Shown here one piece after another: positions 18,288 through 27,300 of a stretch of 64,000 nt of DNA. Position 1 is the first letter of the stretch; every line of letters begins with the position of its first letter. A model generated the notes under the pieces. The model did no database searches. It worked only from the letters and a program-made list of their open reading frames with translations, and was not told the origin of the DNA. The stretch lies in NCBI RefSeq assembly GCF_004362805.1, contig NZ_SNYF01000005.1, positions 1,353,676 to 1,417,675 of the forward strand, given 5' to 3'. A program made the translations under genes and the position numbers. Source of the stretch: Algoriphagus boseongensis. Lineage in GTDB: Bacteria > Bacteroidota > Bacteroidia > Cytophagales > Cyclobacteriaceae.

Positions 18288-19163
18288 TTATTGAATGGTT
18301 TGATGAAAAAATAAATACTTCATCACGGTCTTGGTAAAACGAAAACGGTTGTGATGGAAGTACTTTAACAGTAACATACGGTAATAATGAATTACTGATT
18401 TTTTAAAACCCTTATGTCTTAATAAATGCGAAAGCAATGAAACAGCAGCAACATAATCGGAATAAGGGTCGCTTACTCTAGGCACTGCAACAGTGCGTGG
18501 CAATGCGTGCTGCCACTTGCGGTGCAATAAAAGAGTGTCTTTCAACCAGCCGTATGAAAAGGAGCCGGAAGAAAAATGCTCCAGTAAAATTTCATGGGTA
18601 ACCACTACTTTCCCCGCTGTACCGGCACTCAATGAAAAGTCAAAATCATATCCATGAAATCCTTTTAACAACACGTCATCAAAACGATGCTCCTGCCATA
18701 CCGTTTTCCGGGTGGCCATACACACGCCATCTATCAGCGCCACTTCAGAAAACAGTTCCTGTTTCGGATTCAATTGCACCCTTTCGGCAATATTAGTGGC
18801 GGGCTGGTGTTGCCAGGTATTGGCACGGTAATGCTTTTTGTCACAATCCACCCAACTGCCCGGTAAGGCCGATTTATACACAGCGCCTGATACACCCACA
18901 AGGGCTATGGTGCTATCAGAAAGTAGTTTGCAGATTATATGACCCCATTGTTGGGTATGAAACAACACATCTTCATGAAGAAAGCACAGGAAGTCGTACT
19001 TCGCTATTGCTGCCGCCTCATTATACACGCTACAAATTCCTCTACCACTATCCAGGTTATCTACAGTAATGAGTTCATAAGGCACTCCAATAGTATTGGC
19101 AATATTTTGCGTAACAGCTGCCAGGTAATCGGGGTTTACCGAACAAATGATCACAGTAATCAT
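18288..19163 (-). CDS. Glycosyltransferase, GT2-like (GT-A)
   Basis: A 291-residue protein beginning with a GT-A strand (ITVIICSVNPDYL) and carrying HEDV (about residues 63-66) where GT2 enzymes have their DxD metal site. Later motifs, GFHGYDFDFSLSA and the conserved His of LLEHFSSGS, match the divergent GT2 subgroup often annotated simply as glycosyltransferase. It has a 4-nt overlap with the upstream GT2 gene. Function is inferred from fold and neighbours. Confidence 0.75.
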   Translation of the reverse strand: MITVIICSVNPDYLAAVTQNIANTIGVPYELITVDNLDSGRGICSVYNEAAAIAKYDFLCFLHEDVLFHTQQWGHIICKLLSDSTIALVGVSGAVYKSALPGSWVDCDKKHYRANTWQHQPATNIAERVQLNPKQELFSEVALIDGVCMATRKTVWQEHRFDDVLLKGFHGYDFDFSLSAGTAGKVVVTHEILLEHFSSGSFSYGWLKDTLLLHRKWQHALPRTVAVPRVSDPYSDYVAAVSLLSHLLRHKGFKKSVIHYYRMLLLKYFHHNRFRFTKTVMKYLFFHQTIQ

Positions 19164-20125
19164 AACAAACCAAGCGCTTTTTTAATAAAACCCGATTGCA
19201 TTTTTGGATAGAAGGATGCAATTAGCACATGCTTCCAACCCATAAAAAATTGACCCGATTTTAATTCGTAGAGTCCCTTATGGCCAAGGTCCAACGAAAT
19301 GTAGTACTGATTGGTTTGCAGCAGTTTCGGTGAAAGGCCAATAGCATGCTGTTTCAAAAAAGAAACGAATTCCCTTCGCATCACCGTGTCGTATTGTTCC
19401 CGATAGGTATTCTTATGCTCGGTTTGATGCGCCTTAGCTATCACACTTTTATTATGATACCTGAAGTAATTGTAGGACGCAGCTACAAAGGCTACTTTAC
19501 CGAAACAAAGCATCTTTAGCCATGTTAACCAATCGCCGTTGGTTTTCAGATTCACCAGTGCACCGCCCACTTTTTCAAAAACAGATTTTCGAAACAATAC
19601 GGCGCTGGCATTGGGTATAGTATTACGATGAATGAGAAAGCGCTGGATGTATTCTTTTCCGTCCATTATAAAATCAGTAGTAAATAACCCCTCGGGGTCC
19701 AGATCGGCTGTAAAATCCAGCCAAGAGCCGGTTACTTCACCCTCTGCATTCATGCGGTTGCTTTGACAATAAGCCAATACTATTTCCGGATCAGCACCCA
19801 GTTTGGCAATAAGTGTTTGCAATAAAAGAGGATCGGCCGAATCATCCGACTCTGCAATCCAGATATATTCACTCCTGGCCATAGCAACCCCTTTATTCCA
19901 TTGCACAAAAGTGGAGCCGCTGTTAACCGTATTATAATACTTACTAAATCTTGGGTCCGTTATCACAAAAGCATCAATAATATCCCGGCTTGTGTCTGCA
20001 GAAAAATCATCCAAAACTACAGCCTGAAATGTGCCATACGTTTGCAGGGCAATGCTTTTTAAACGCTCCGCCAGGTAGGAAGCATGATTATAATTGGGAA
20101 TGATGACCTGAACGGAAGTGCTCAT
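19160..20125 (-). CDS. GT2 family glycosyltransferase
   Basis: A 321-residue GT-A enzyme: VQVIIPNYNHASYLAERLKS start, LDDFSADTS nucleotide motif and an acidic AESDDSAD metal site near residue 95. It overlaps both neighbouring genes by 4 nt, so the three genes at 18288-20994 are tightly coupled. The three are related but clearly diverged from one another, which points to ancient duplication or separate origin. Donor unknown. Confidence 0.87.
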   Translation of the reverse strand: MSTSVQVIIPNYNHASYLAERLKSIALQTYGTFQAVVLDDFSADTSRDIIDAFVITDPRFSKYYNTVNSGSTFVQWNKGVAMARSEYIWIAESDDSADPLLLQTLIAKLGADPEIVLAYCQSNRMNAEGEVTGSWLDFTADLDPEGLFTTDFIMDGKEYIQRFLIHRNTIPNASAVLFRKSVFEKVGGALVNLKTNGDWLTWLKMLCFGKVAFVAASYNYFRYHNKSVIAKAHQTEHKNTYREQYDTVMRREFVSFLKQHAIGLSPKLLQTNQYYISLDLGHKGLYELKSGQFFMGWKHVLIASFYPKMQSGFIKKALGLL

Positions 20126-20994
20126 TTTTTCAGAAAATCTTTCAAACGCTTTAAGGGATACAACAAAATATGTCCCAACCTGTAACTGGCAGTAGCGTAA
20201 ACAGATTGCCTTGCTGCCTCAACGGTATCATTTTCCTGTTTTAACTGTTGCCACTGCCTGTATACCTCCAGGGGTGAACCAAAAACGGAAAAGTATACCT
20301 CCCTGTTATTACTGAACAATTGCTCGCCCAGACGTTGTTGAAGCATTACATTTTGCTTTACATCCTCAATCATCGAAGAGTGCTTCGCCCGGTAAAAGAA
20401 CAACTCCTCGGGTAATTGAAAAACATTGCCTCCATCCTTGAGCAGGCGGATCCAAAAGTCCCAATCCTCCCATCCGCCCTTCATTGAAACCGAATATCCG
20501 CCCACTGCTTTAAAATCATTTCTTCTGAAAAAAGCCGAGCAAAAGATAAAATTATACAGCAACAAATCTTTCAGGGAAAAAGGATTTCCATTAAAAGGAA
20601 CCGCATCGGTTCTGGCTCCAAAATATCTTCCCCTGCAGTAAACCAATTTTACTTCCTGATTTCTTTTAAATTCATCCATTGCCTTTTCAACATAGGTGGC
20701 TGCTATCCTGTCATCCGCATCCAACGGCAACACATATTCACCTGTGGCCCGGGCAATCCCATTGTTACGGGCTGCCGGCAATCCCTGGTTCCTGGTATGG
20801 ATTACCTGCACACCTGTCATATTAAGATTGGAAAGTATTTCATTTGTTAATTCTTCGGTGGAACCGTCATTCACAACAATGATTTCCCAATTTGTATAGG
20901 TTTGTGCCTGTACGGAGGCAATAGCCTCCATGACATATTGACCATGGTTGTAGCAGGGTATGATAACAGAGACGAGAGGATTACTGGGTAACAA
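20122..20994 (-). CDS. GT2 family glycosyltransferase
   Basis: A 290-residue GT-A enzyme with VSVIIPCYNHGQYVMEAIAS, VNDGSTEE and the DADD metal-binding site (about residues 93-96). A conserved GGWEDWDFWIRL segment follows; it supplies the acidic catalytic region seen in many O-antigen GT2 proteins. The C-terminus is basic. It starts the 4-nt-coupled trio of GT2 genes. Donor and acceptor unknown. Confidence 0.88.
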   Translation of the reverse strand: MLPSNPLVSVIIPCYNHGQYVMEAIASVQAQTYTNWEIIVVNDGSTEELTNEILSNLNMTGVQVIHTRNQGLPAARNNGIARATGEYVLPLDADDRIAATYVEKAMDEFKRNQEVKLVYCRGRYFGARTDAVPFNGNPFSLKDLLLYNFIFCSAFFRRNDFKAVGGYSVSMKGGWEDWDFWIRLLKDGGNVFQLPEELFFYRAKHSSMIEDVKQNVMLQQRLGEQLFSNNREVYFSVFGSPLEVYRQWQQLKQENDTVEAARQSVYATASYRLGHILLYPLKRLKDFLKK

Positions 20995-21062
20995 ACTAAA
21001 ATACTTTTAAGATGAGCTTCACTAAAGAAATACCATTTGAATCAATTGCTTTTAAAAATTAC

Positions 21063-22016
21063 TTATTGAAACAACGCGGGATATTTCACCTTTTTTATAC
21101 TGTAATACATAAATTTCATTGTTGCATTTAGCGACATACTTTTCTGAAATAGCAAAAAAAGTAATTTAGAATACTTTAAATAGTCCTTATTATTCAGGGC
21201 CTCAAAACAAAGTTGCTTATACACTTCAATATACTGTTCCTTAATGTCATTCCAACTAAGTGAAGGTATAAAAGTATTTTTTCTTCTTTTATAAGCCAGC
21301 TCCTTTGCCTTAATTTCCCAAAGCCGGGCTGTCCATTTGTTTTTGAACAAAGAAATGCTACCCGAATGCTGCCGGTAATAAAACAAAGGTTTATCAATAT
21401 ATTTCAATTCTCCCACCTCTTCCAGCTTGTATATAATATCTTTATCAATTGCTTTTTTAAATCCCGGATTAAAGCCTTCGGTTTGAACATACTTTTTCCG
21501 AGGGAATATCCTGAAATGCATAATATGTGCACGTTGCTCAGTTTTTACCATTTGGTAGGTCAGACCTTCTGGAATTGGACCAATATTTTCATTGATCCCA
21601 AGTACCTTCAAGTCCTGATCGCACATATACATCGTGGAATATATTAAGCTAATATTTTCATTAGATTGTATTTGATCCAAAAGAATTGAAACAGCTTCGG
21701 GGGAAATGTAATCATCAGGATCTAATACAGCAAAATAGTCTCCAGTCGCATGTTTGACACATTCTTTTAAAGTAGCCCCATAACCGCTGTTTTTACTATT
21801 CCTGTGAAAATAAATATTTCTATTATTTTCCAACAGATCCGAAATAATTTCTTCTGTTTTTTCAGTTGAGCAATCGTCCACAATGATTAGTTCGATGTTT
21901 GAATATGTTTGGCTGAGAACGCTCTGAATAGCATTACGAATGAATCTCCCGTTATTATAATTGGCCATTAAAACGGAAACCTTGGGATGCATATAGTCAC
22001 TTATACGAGCTATCAA
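21063..22016 (-). CDS. GT2 family glycosyltransferase
   Basis: A 317-residue GT-A enzyme with VSVLMANYNNGRFIRNAIQS, VDDCSTEKT and DPDD as the metal site (about residues 106-109). An internal methionine at residue 9 (start at 21992) aligns better with other GT2 N-termini, so the first eight residues may not be translated. The protein is more lysine- and isoleucine-rich than the adjacent GT2 trio, reflecting a lower local GC. Confidence 0.85.
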   Translation of the reverse strand: MIARISDYMHPKVSVLMANYNNGRFIRNAIQSVLSQTYSNIELIIVDDCSTEKTEEIISDLLENNRNIYFHRNSKNSGYGATLKECVKHATGDYFAVLDPDDYISPEAVSILLDQIQSNENISLIYSTMYMCDQDLKVLGINENIGPIPEGLTYQMVKTEQRAHIMHFRIFPRKKYVQTEGFNPGFKKAIDKDIIYKLEEVGELKYIDKPLFYYRQHSGSISLFKNKWTARLWEIKAKELAYKRRKNTFIPSLSWNDIKEQYIEVYKQLCFEALNNKDYLKYSKLLFLLFQKSMSLNATMKFMYYSIKKVKYPALFQ

Positions 22017-22019
22017 TTT

Positions 22020-23150
22020 TTATATATTTTTTGTCAGGCACGCTTGATACAGTAGCGTTTGAAGTATTGATATATGTTTATTGAGATCAAAATTAGTCTT
22101 GATAAAATTTCTTCCGGAGGAACCCATTTGAGTGGCCAATTTTCGATCAACGACTATCTTTTTCAATTGCTGGTACATACCTTCAACATCATGTTCTTCA
22201 ACCAGGAAGCCGGTTTTACTATCAATTACCACATCTTTAATTCCTTTGTGCTTTGTTGAAACTACCGGTAAACCTGCTGCTGCAGCTTCAAGGATACCGA
22301 CAGGGGTCCCTTCCGAATCACCATCTTCGGCAACTACAGAATGCTGAACAAAACAAAAGGCACGCTTGAAATAATCCTCCAGCTCCGAGTGTTGAATCCA
22401 TCCTTTGATACTAATATTTTTCTCTAACCCCATCCCAAAGACCAAATTACGCATCGCATTTTCGAGATACCCACTACCTACCATCACCATTTTAAGATCA
22501 GGAAACTCATGAATTAACTTTTGAAAAGCCAAAATTGTATAGTAAGGAGCCTTTTTATCAATCATCCGGCCCACCGCCAGAATACTATTGCTTGCAAAAT
22601 CCGGATGTAAATGAAAAAATTTTTCTTGTGGTCCATATGGATTAACTACCACTTTTTCTAACGAAGCACCTGCTGCCACCAAATCCTCCTTCATATCATT
22701 AGATACTGCAATAATGGCGGATGCGTATGCAAACATTTTGGAATAAAGGGTATTATGATATGCAAGTACTTCCTTTTTTGATATATCATACCCGTGAAAA
22801 TGCACCACCAGAGGAATACCTAATTCTTGACATACCGGAAACACCTGCGCACCGGTAGTTCCGTATTCCGCTAACACCACATCAATTTTTTCCGTTTTCA
22901 GATAATGCTTGAGGCCGGCAATAAGGGGAGTATCCAACCGCTTAGCTCCCAATCGTGCGGTAATTCTTTTCCAAAACGTGGGATATTTTTCCAATGGGCC
23001 GTACTTTTCGGAATATTTTGGCAAGGTGCCGCCATACAGAAAATGTACATTTCCCTCTAAAAAGTCTTTATGCACCTTTATAAATGACTCCGGTTTTTCG
23101 GCACTTTTCGACTCACTAATTATACAAAGGTTCATAGATCCGGTATTCAT
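22020..23150 (-). CDS. GT4 family glycosyltransferase (colanic-acid WcaL/AmsK-like)
   Basis: A 376-residue GT-B enzyme. The acceptor domain contains VHFHGYDIS, a motif of the WcaL/AmsK-like subgroup. The donor domain starts at SILAVGRMIDKKAPY and contains EGTPVGILE (about residues 280-288), then GLPVVSTKHKGIKDVV. Characterised relatives transfer galactose or glucuronate in colanic acid/amylovoran-type EPS, but the donor here is not established. It shares 4 nt with the upstream gene. Confidence 0.85.
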   Translation of the reverse strand: MNTGSMNLCIISESKSAEKPESFIKVHKDFLEGNVHFLYGGTLPKYSEKYGPLEKYPTFWKRITARLGAKRLDTPLIAGLKHYLKTEKIDVVLAEYGTTGAQVFPVCQELGIPLVVHFHGYDISKKEVLAYHNTLYSKMFAYASAIIAVSNDMKEDLVAAGASLEKVVVNPYGPQEKFFHLHPDFASNSILAVGRMIDKKAPYYTILAFQKLIHEFPDLKMVMVGSGYLENAMRNLVFGMGLEKNISIKGWIQHSELEDYFKRAFCFVQHSVVAEDGDSEGTPVGILEAAAAGLPVVSTKHKGIKDVVIDSKTGFLVEEHDVEGMYQQLKKIVVDRKLATQMGSSGRNFIKTNFDLNKHISILQTLLYQACLTKNI

Positions 23151-24367
23151 TTTTCAATAAATTCATCTATCCTGGCATACCATCGGTTACGTGAAAACTC
23201 AGTTTGAAAGCGATGAAATGCCTGCTTCCCCATTTCCTGCAGGGTTGCAGCATCATTAATAAGTTGCTCCAGATGCGAAATAAAGGCTTGCTCATCATCA
23301 GGCTCTGCCAACATACCGGTAATTCCATCCACCACCATTTCCGCAGTTCCCCCGTTGGATGTCACGACACAAGGAAGACCGAAACTCATCGCTTCCAGAA
23401 CAGCAAGCCCTTGACTTTCCCACTTACTGGGCTGAAAATAGATATCGGCCCGGCTGTACAGCCCGGCCATATCGGCCACTTTACCGGGTAATTTTATGTT
23501 TGGGCAATTTTGTGCCTCATTTCTGCATACATTCAAAAGAGTGCCTTCTCCTGCCCATACGAATTGCACTCCTGGATAACAATTAATAAGCGCTTTTGCT
23601 ACTCGAATCCACAATGCAGGATTCTTGGTACCAATTACACTGCCTGCAGTTAAAACGGTAATATCTTTATGGTTGCGTTCGGGATAAGAAGGGCTGATGT
23701 TTGCAAGAGGCGAATAATTGTACAGAAACGATAACTGATTGTTCAGCCCTTCCACCTGCCAATGGTGCAAAATTCGATTCTTCGCGAAAGCTGAAACGGT
23801 TGCTAAACGTACACGCTGGGGAAAAAAACGAATCATTTTTTCCAAAATATACCTATTGCCTCTGTCTAAACGACCCCAAGGCATGGAATGAATGACAAAC
23901 CGGGTATGTACCGGCAACAAAAAAACCGGGAACAAATCGCCCGGATAGGCATTGGAAACAAAGAGCAGGCTTGCACGCGAACGCAACAGTATCTTGCCCA
24001 CATAAAGCGACTGTTGCAGAAAATCATACAGAAAATAGAACCGGAGCACATGTTTGCGGTCATACCAATATTCAAGGTGGTCCAGTTCATGGTCCACTAT
24101 TTGCCACCTGCATGGCATGCTCTCCAAAAAAGAAGCTACCTCCGGAGTAAACTCTCTCTTACGTAAGAGCAGCTGTATTTCGTAACCCCTTTCATAAAAA
24201 TAGGTACAAAGACCTCTGAAATAAGAAGCTGTTCCGCCAATATGCACATGCTGAGCAAGTAGCAGAACCTTTTTTCGTTTCCAGGGCCTGATCAAAAGTA
24301 AAAGAGCAACTCCAGTCAGCGATAACAGCAACTGGACACCCTTTATTAATTTGAGAAATTTGCCCAC
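23147..24367 (-). CDS. GT4 family glycosyltransferase
   Basis: A 406-residue GT-B enzyme with an N-terminal hydrophobic segment (about residues 9-26) that may anchor it in the membrane, then VHIGGTASYFRGL as the glycine loop. The donor domain starts at ITVLTAGSVIGTKNP and contains ESQGLAVLE (about residues 317-325) followed by SNGGTAEMVVDGITG. It lies 10 nt from an epimerase gene. Substrate unknown. Confidence 0.85.
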   Translation of the reverse strand: MGKFLKLIKGVQLLLSLTGVALLLLIRPWKRKKVLLLAQHVHIGGTASYFRGLCTYFYERGYEIQLLLRKREFTPEVASFLESMPCRWQIVDHELDHLEYWYDRKHVLRFYFLYDFLQQSLYVGKILLRSRASLLFVSNAYPGDLFPVFLLPVHTRFVIHSMPWGRLDRGNRYILEKMIRFFPQRVRLATVSAFAKNRILHHWQVEGLNNQLSFLYNYSPLANISPSYPERNHKDITVLTAGSVIGTKNPALWIRVAKALINCYPGVQFVWAGEGTLLNVCRNEAQNCPNIKLPGKVADMAGLYSRADIYFQPSKWESQGLAVLEAMSFGLPCVVTSNGGTAEMVVDGITGMLAEPDDEQAFISHLEQLINDAATLQEMGKQAFHRFQTEFSRNRWYARIDEFIEK

Positions 24368-24377
24368 TTACAGTTGC

Positions 24378-25367
24378 TCAATCATTTATCGGCAAATGTT
24401 TGTAATAAGAGCGGTACCACTCCACAAACCGGCTAAGACCCTCCTCAATGCTAATTTTTGGTTGAAAACCAGTAATTGCATGAATTCGCGTAAGGTCGGC
24501 ATACGTGGCATAAACATCGCCGGCCTGCATGGGAACATATTCAACCCAGGCCTTTTTATTCAGCAATTTTTCTAATACGAACACAAAATGTCCCAACGGC
24601 ACAGGCCGGTGATTTCCAATATTGAAGATTTCATAAGAGCCCCCAGTGCGTATTTCCGCACTATCCCTTTTTAAAATTCCCACCAACCCCTCCACCACAT
24701 CATCAATGTAGGTAAAATCCCGCATCAGGTTGCCGTTATTAAACAACTGGATAATACTACCTTCTTCAATAGCCCTTGTAAAAGAAAAGTAAGCCATATC
24801 GGGTCGCCCATAAGGGCCGTACACAGTAAAGAAACGGAAGCCGCGGATATGCATAGGATAAAGCTGCGCATAACTATACGCCATCAACTCATTGGAACGC
24901 TTGGTAGCAGCGTAAAAGCTTACCGGCTCATCTACAACAGCATCCTCACGGTAAGGCACTTCATTCGAATTTCCATATACAGAACTGGATGATGCAAAAT
25001 AGAAACGTGGTACCTGGTACTGGCGGCACAAATCAAGAATTTCAAAAAAGCCACGAAGATTGCTGTGAACATAGGCCTCAGGATGCTGAAGACTATATCG
25101 AACTCCTGCCTGGGCGGCAAGATGGAATACACAGCTATATTTTAAATCTTTAAAAAAAGACTCCAATGCATTTCGGTCTGTGATATCTGCTTTAATAAAA
25201 GAATACCCGGAATAGGAAGATAAATGAGCTAAACGTGCATCTTTAAGACCAACATCATAATAATCATTATGGTTATCTATACCTGTAACATTAAACCCTT
25301 CTTCCAGCAAGCGTTTTGCAAGGTGAAAGCCAATAAATCCGCTGGATCCAGTTATCAGTATCTGCAT
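24378..25367 (-). CDS. NAD-dependent nucleotide-sugar epimerase (UDP-glucuronate 4-epimerase-like)
   Basis: This 329-residue extended SDR has GSSGFIGFHLA at 7-17, followed by the GIDNHNDYYDVGLKDARL pattern typical of the CapI/LspL/GAE group. It has the SSSSVYG strand and a catalytic Tyr-x3-Lys (YAATKRSNE). Members of this subgroup convert UDP-glucuronate to UDP-galacturonate; a UDP-glucose 4-epimerase role is the main alternative. Its product would feed one of the adjacent glycosyltransferases and would make the polysaccharide acidic. Confidence 0.83.
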   Translation of the reverse strand: MQILITGSSGFIGFHLAKRLLEEGFNVTGIDNHNDYYDVGLKDARLAHLSSYSGYSFIKADITDRNALESFFKDLKYSCVFHLAAQAGVRYSLQHPEAYVHSNLRGFFEILDLCRQYQVPRFYFASSSSVYGNSNEVPYREDAVVDEPVSFYAATKRSNELMAYSYAQLYPMHIRGFRFFTVYGPYGRPDMAYFSFTRAIEEGSIIQLFNNGNLMRDFTYIDDVVEGLVGILKRDSAEIRTGGSYEIFNIGNHRPVPLGHFVFVLEKLLNKKAWVEYVPMQAGDVYATYADLTRIHAITGFQPKISIEEGLSRFVEWYRSYYKHLPIND

Positions 25368-25444
25368 TAAAGTGATATTATCAAACTATGGGATATGAAA
25401 TAAAAGAAAAAAACAGAAGTATAATAATGGAGAATGGGCCCTAC

Positions 25445-26554
25445 TTATGTCTTTATAAAAACCAGTCTTAAGCTATTACCCGTTTTAGATATATAGTAAT
25501 CTGCAAAAGCCGTTCTTTGAATACCTACAAAAAATTCAATGAAATCAGATACAGCGTTAAAAAGATTACTTTGATTTATATTAAAATTGAATCCTTTGAA
25601 AAAATATTTTAATAGCATATACCTGATCTTTTGTTTAATTTTTGAATTATTGGTATATATAAATCCATCTGTAAAACTGAAATAAGCAGCTTCACCACTT
25701 TTTAACTTATCAAAGACTGTCCAGAAATCAATAAAGCGAATGGTATCTCTTTGATTTAAATAAATTGGTGATGCGACGGTTATAATCTGTGACAGGTTAC
25801 TTGATTGAATCAATCTTTCTTCATGAGTAACTATACTACCCCATTTATCATTACTGTTACCGGATAACTTACCATTGAAAAAACGATTTGTCATTGTTAA
25901 AAGCCATGAAGTGGGTTCTTTTACCTGTACCGGGTGCCATTGGTGAAATACATAGTAATGCGGAGCTCCCAACTGAATACGCGTAATACCAGAGGAGTAA
26001 AGTCTTTTATAGAAATCGTCATCCTCCACCCCCCATACCATATAATATTCATCAAACCCTTTTATATTTTCAACATATTCCTTTTTTACAGCACACAAGC
26101 CTACATATGATTGTCTAAACTGATTGACCTGGCTGATTAATTTTTCCGGATCACCAAAAATGCCTTGCGGTAAATAACAGCAATTGAAGGTGTAAAAATT
26201 ATTTTCAAAGTCCAATAAGTTAACTTTTGCCAAAAAGTTACTTTCTATAATAAGATCAATATCAAAAAAAAGTAGCAGAGCGCCTGATGCATATCTTACA
26301 CCAATATTCAGTGCATGAGCCCTGTTCCAGAACCAACCATCGGTATTTGAATAGATGTATTTGGCAAAGGAATAACCATTCACCAATGTTTCAACTTCCC
26401 GGGCTATGGACAGATCGCTGCCGTAATCAACAAACACCAATTCAAAATCGATAAATGTTTGATTGGACAAAGCATCCAATGAACGTTTTACCCTTTCGAT
26501 TTCCCTATTGCGATAACCGACGATTATTGAGAATAGTATGTTACTAGCTTCCAA
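25445..26554 (-). CDS. Glycosyltransferase with GT2 N-domain and GT7-like WGxEDDD motif
   Basis: A 369-residue GT-A protein. The N-terminus (FSIIVGYRNREIERVKRSLD) and the metal site FDIDLIIE resemble GT2. Around residue 180 it has YMVWGVEDDDFYKRL, the galactosyltransferase C-terminal motif shared by GT7 beta-1,4-galactosyltransferases and chondroitin-type polymerases. About 150 residues of unassigned C-terminal sequence follow. It probably adds Gal/GalNAc or a related sugar, which is an inference from the motif. Its start overlaps the methyltransferase gene by 11 nt. Confidence 0.8.
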   Translation of the reverse strand: MEASNILFSIIVGYRNREIERVKRSLDALSNQTFIDFELVFVDYGSDLSIAREVETLVNGYSFAKYIYSNTDGWFWNRAHALNIGVRYASGALLLFFDIDLIIESNFLAKVNLLDFENNFYTFNCCYLPQGIFGDPEKLISQVNQFRQSYVGLCAVKKEYVENIKGFDEYYMVWGVEDDDFYKRLYSSGITRIQLGAPHYYVFHQWHPVQVKEPTSWLLTMTNRFFNGKLSGNSNDKWGSIVTHEERLIQSSNLSQIITVASPIYLNQRDTIRFIDFWTVFDKLKSGEAAYFSFTDGFIYTNNSKIKQKIRYMLLKYFFKGFNFNINQSNLFNAVSDFIEFFVGIQRTAFADYYISKTGNSLRLVFIKT

Positions 26555-27299
26555 AGAATTTACTTATGATTGATGAAATAAAAGTACTCCAATGCTTACG
26601 TACACCCATTTTCCCTGTCTCCCATTTTTCAAGCTCATTTTTTAGCTTTTGAAGTAGTTCTGATTGCTTATAGATATATTGTAACTTCTGCTTAAAATGT
26701 TCCGGATGGATAACAGAAGCATATGCAGGTAAATTTTGGTTATGAATAAAGGTTTTTTTTGTAAACAAAAACATGTTTTGCCTGTACCACCATTCAACAG
26801 ATTGATTCTCCCAGATAATTGGACGGATTACATCATAAACAACATATCCATTATCAGCGAATAATTTAATCCAGTATTCACTCCACTGTTCATTTAAATG
26901 ATTCTGGCCGCCTTGCCCTGGAATCGCTGCTCCAAATATTATCATATCAGAATGCCGGCATAAACTATTTATAAAATCCTCTGCTGATTCAGGAGGAAGA
27001 TGTTCTGCAACTTCGAGGCAAATAACTAAATCAAACTGTTCCTGCAAGTCGAACGGCCTTGTTAAATCATAAGCTACAAATTCCTGAGGAAGAACATTTT
27101 CAAACAACTGTTCCCTGTTTACATAATCTCCATCAACACCTTTAATTTTTTCAACTCCGTACTTTTTAACGACTTGCAACCATGTTCCTATGCCACACCC
27201 TACGTCCAACACAGAAGTTGGTTTAACATATTTAAAAATTTCCGGAACTACTTGTTCCGCTGCTCGGGTGTTGTGTACTACTGTTTCGTGTATATACAT
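26544..27299 (-). CDS. Class I SAM-dependent methyltransferase
   Basis: A 251-residue protein with SAM motif I VLDVGCGIGTWL (about residues 31-42), an acidic motif II around VDGDY, and motif IV DLVICLEVAEHLPPE. The C-terminal 40 residues are charged and may form a helix. It lies 1 nt from the Wzt-like ATPase gene. In ABC-exported O-antigens a terminal methyl group can stop chain growth and be recognised by Wzt, so this enzyme is a candidate chain-capping methyltransferase. That role is inferred from context. Confidence 0.8.
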   Translation of the reverse strand: MYIHETVVHNTRAAEQVVPEIFKYVKPTSVLDVGCGIGTWLQVVKKYGVEKIKGVDGDYVNREQLFENVLPQEFVAYDLTRPFDLQEQFDLVICLEVAEHLPPESAEDFINSLCRHSDMIIFGAAIPGQGGQNHLNEQWSEYWIKLFADNGYVVYDVIRPIIWENQSVEWWYRQNMFLFTKKTFIHNQNLPAYASVIHPEHFKQKLQYIYKQSELLQKLKNELEKWETGKMGVRKHWSTFISSIISKFFGS

Positions 27300-27300
27300 T

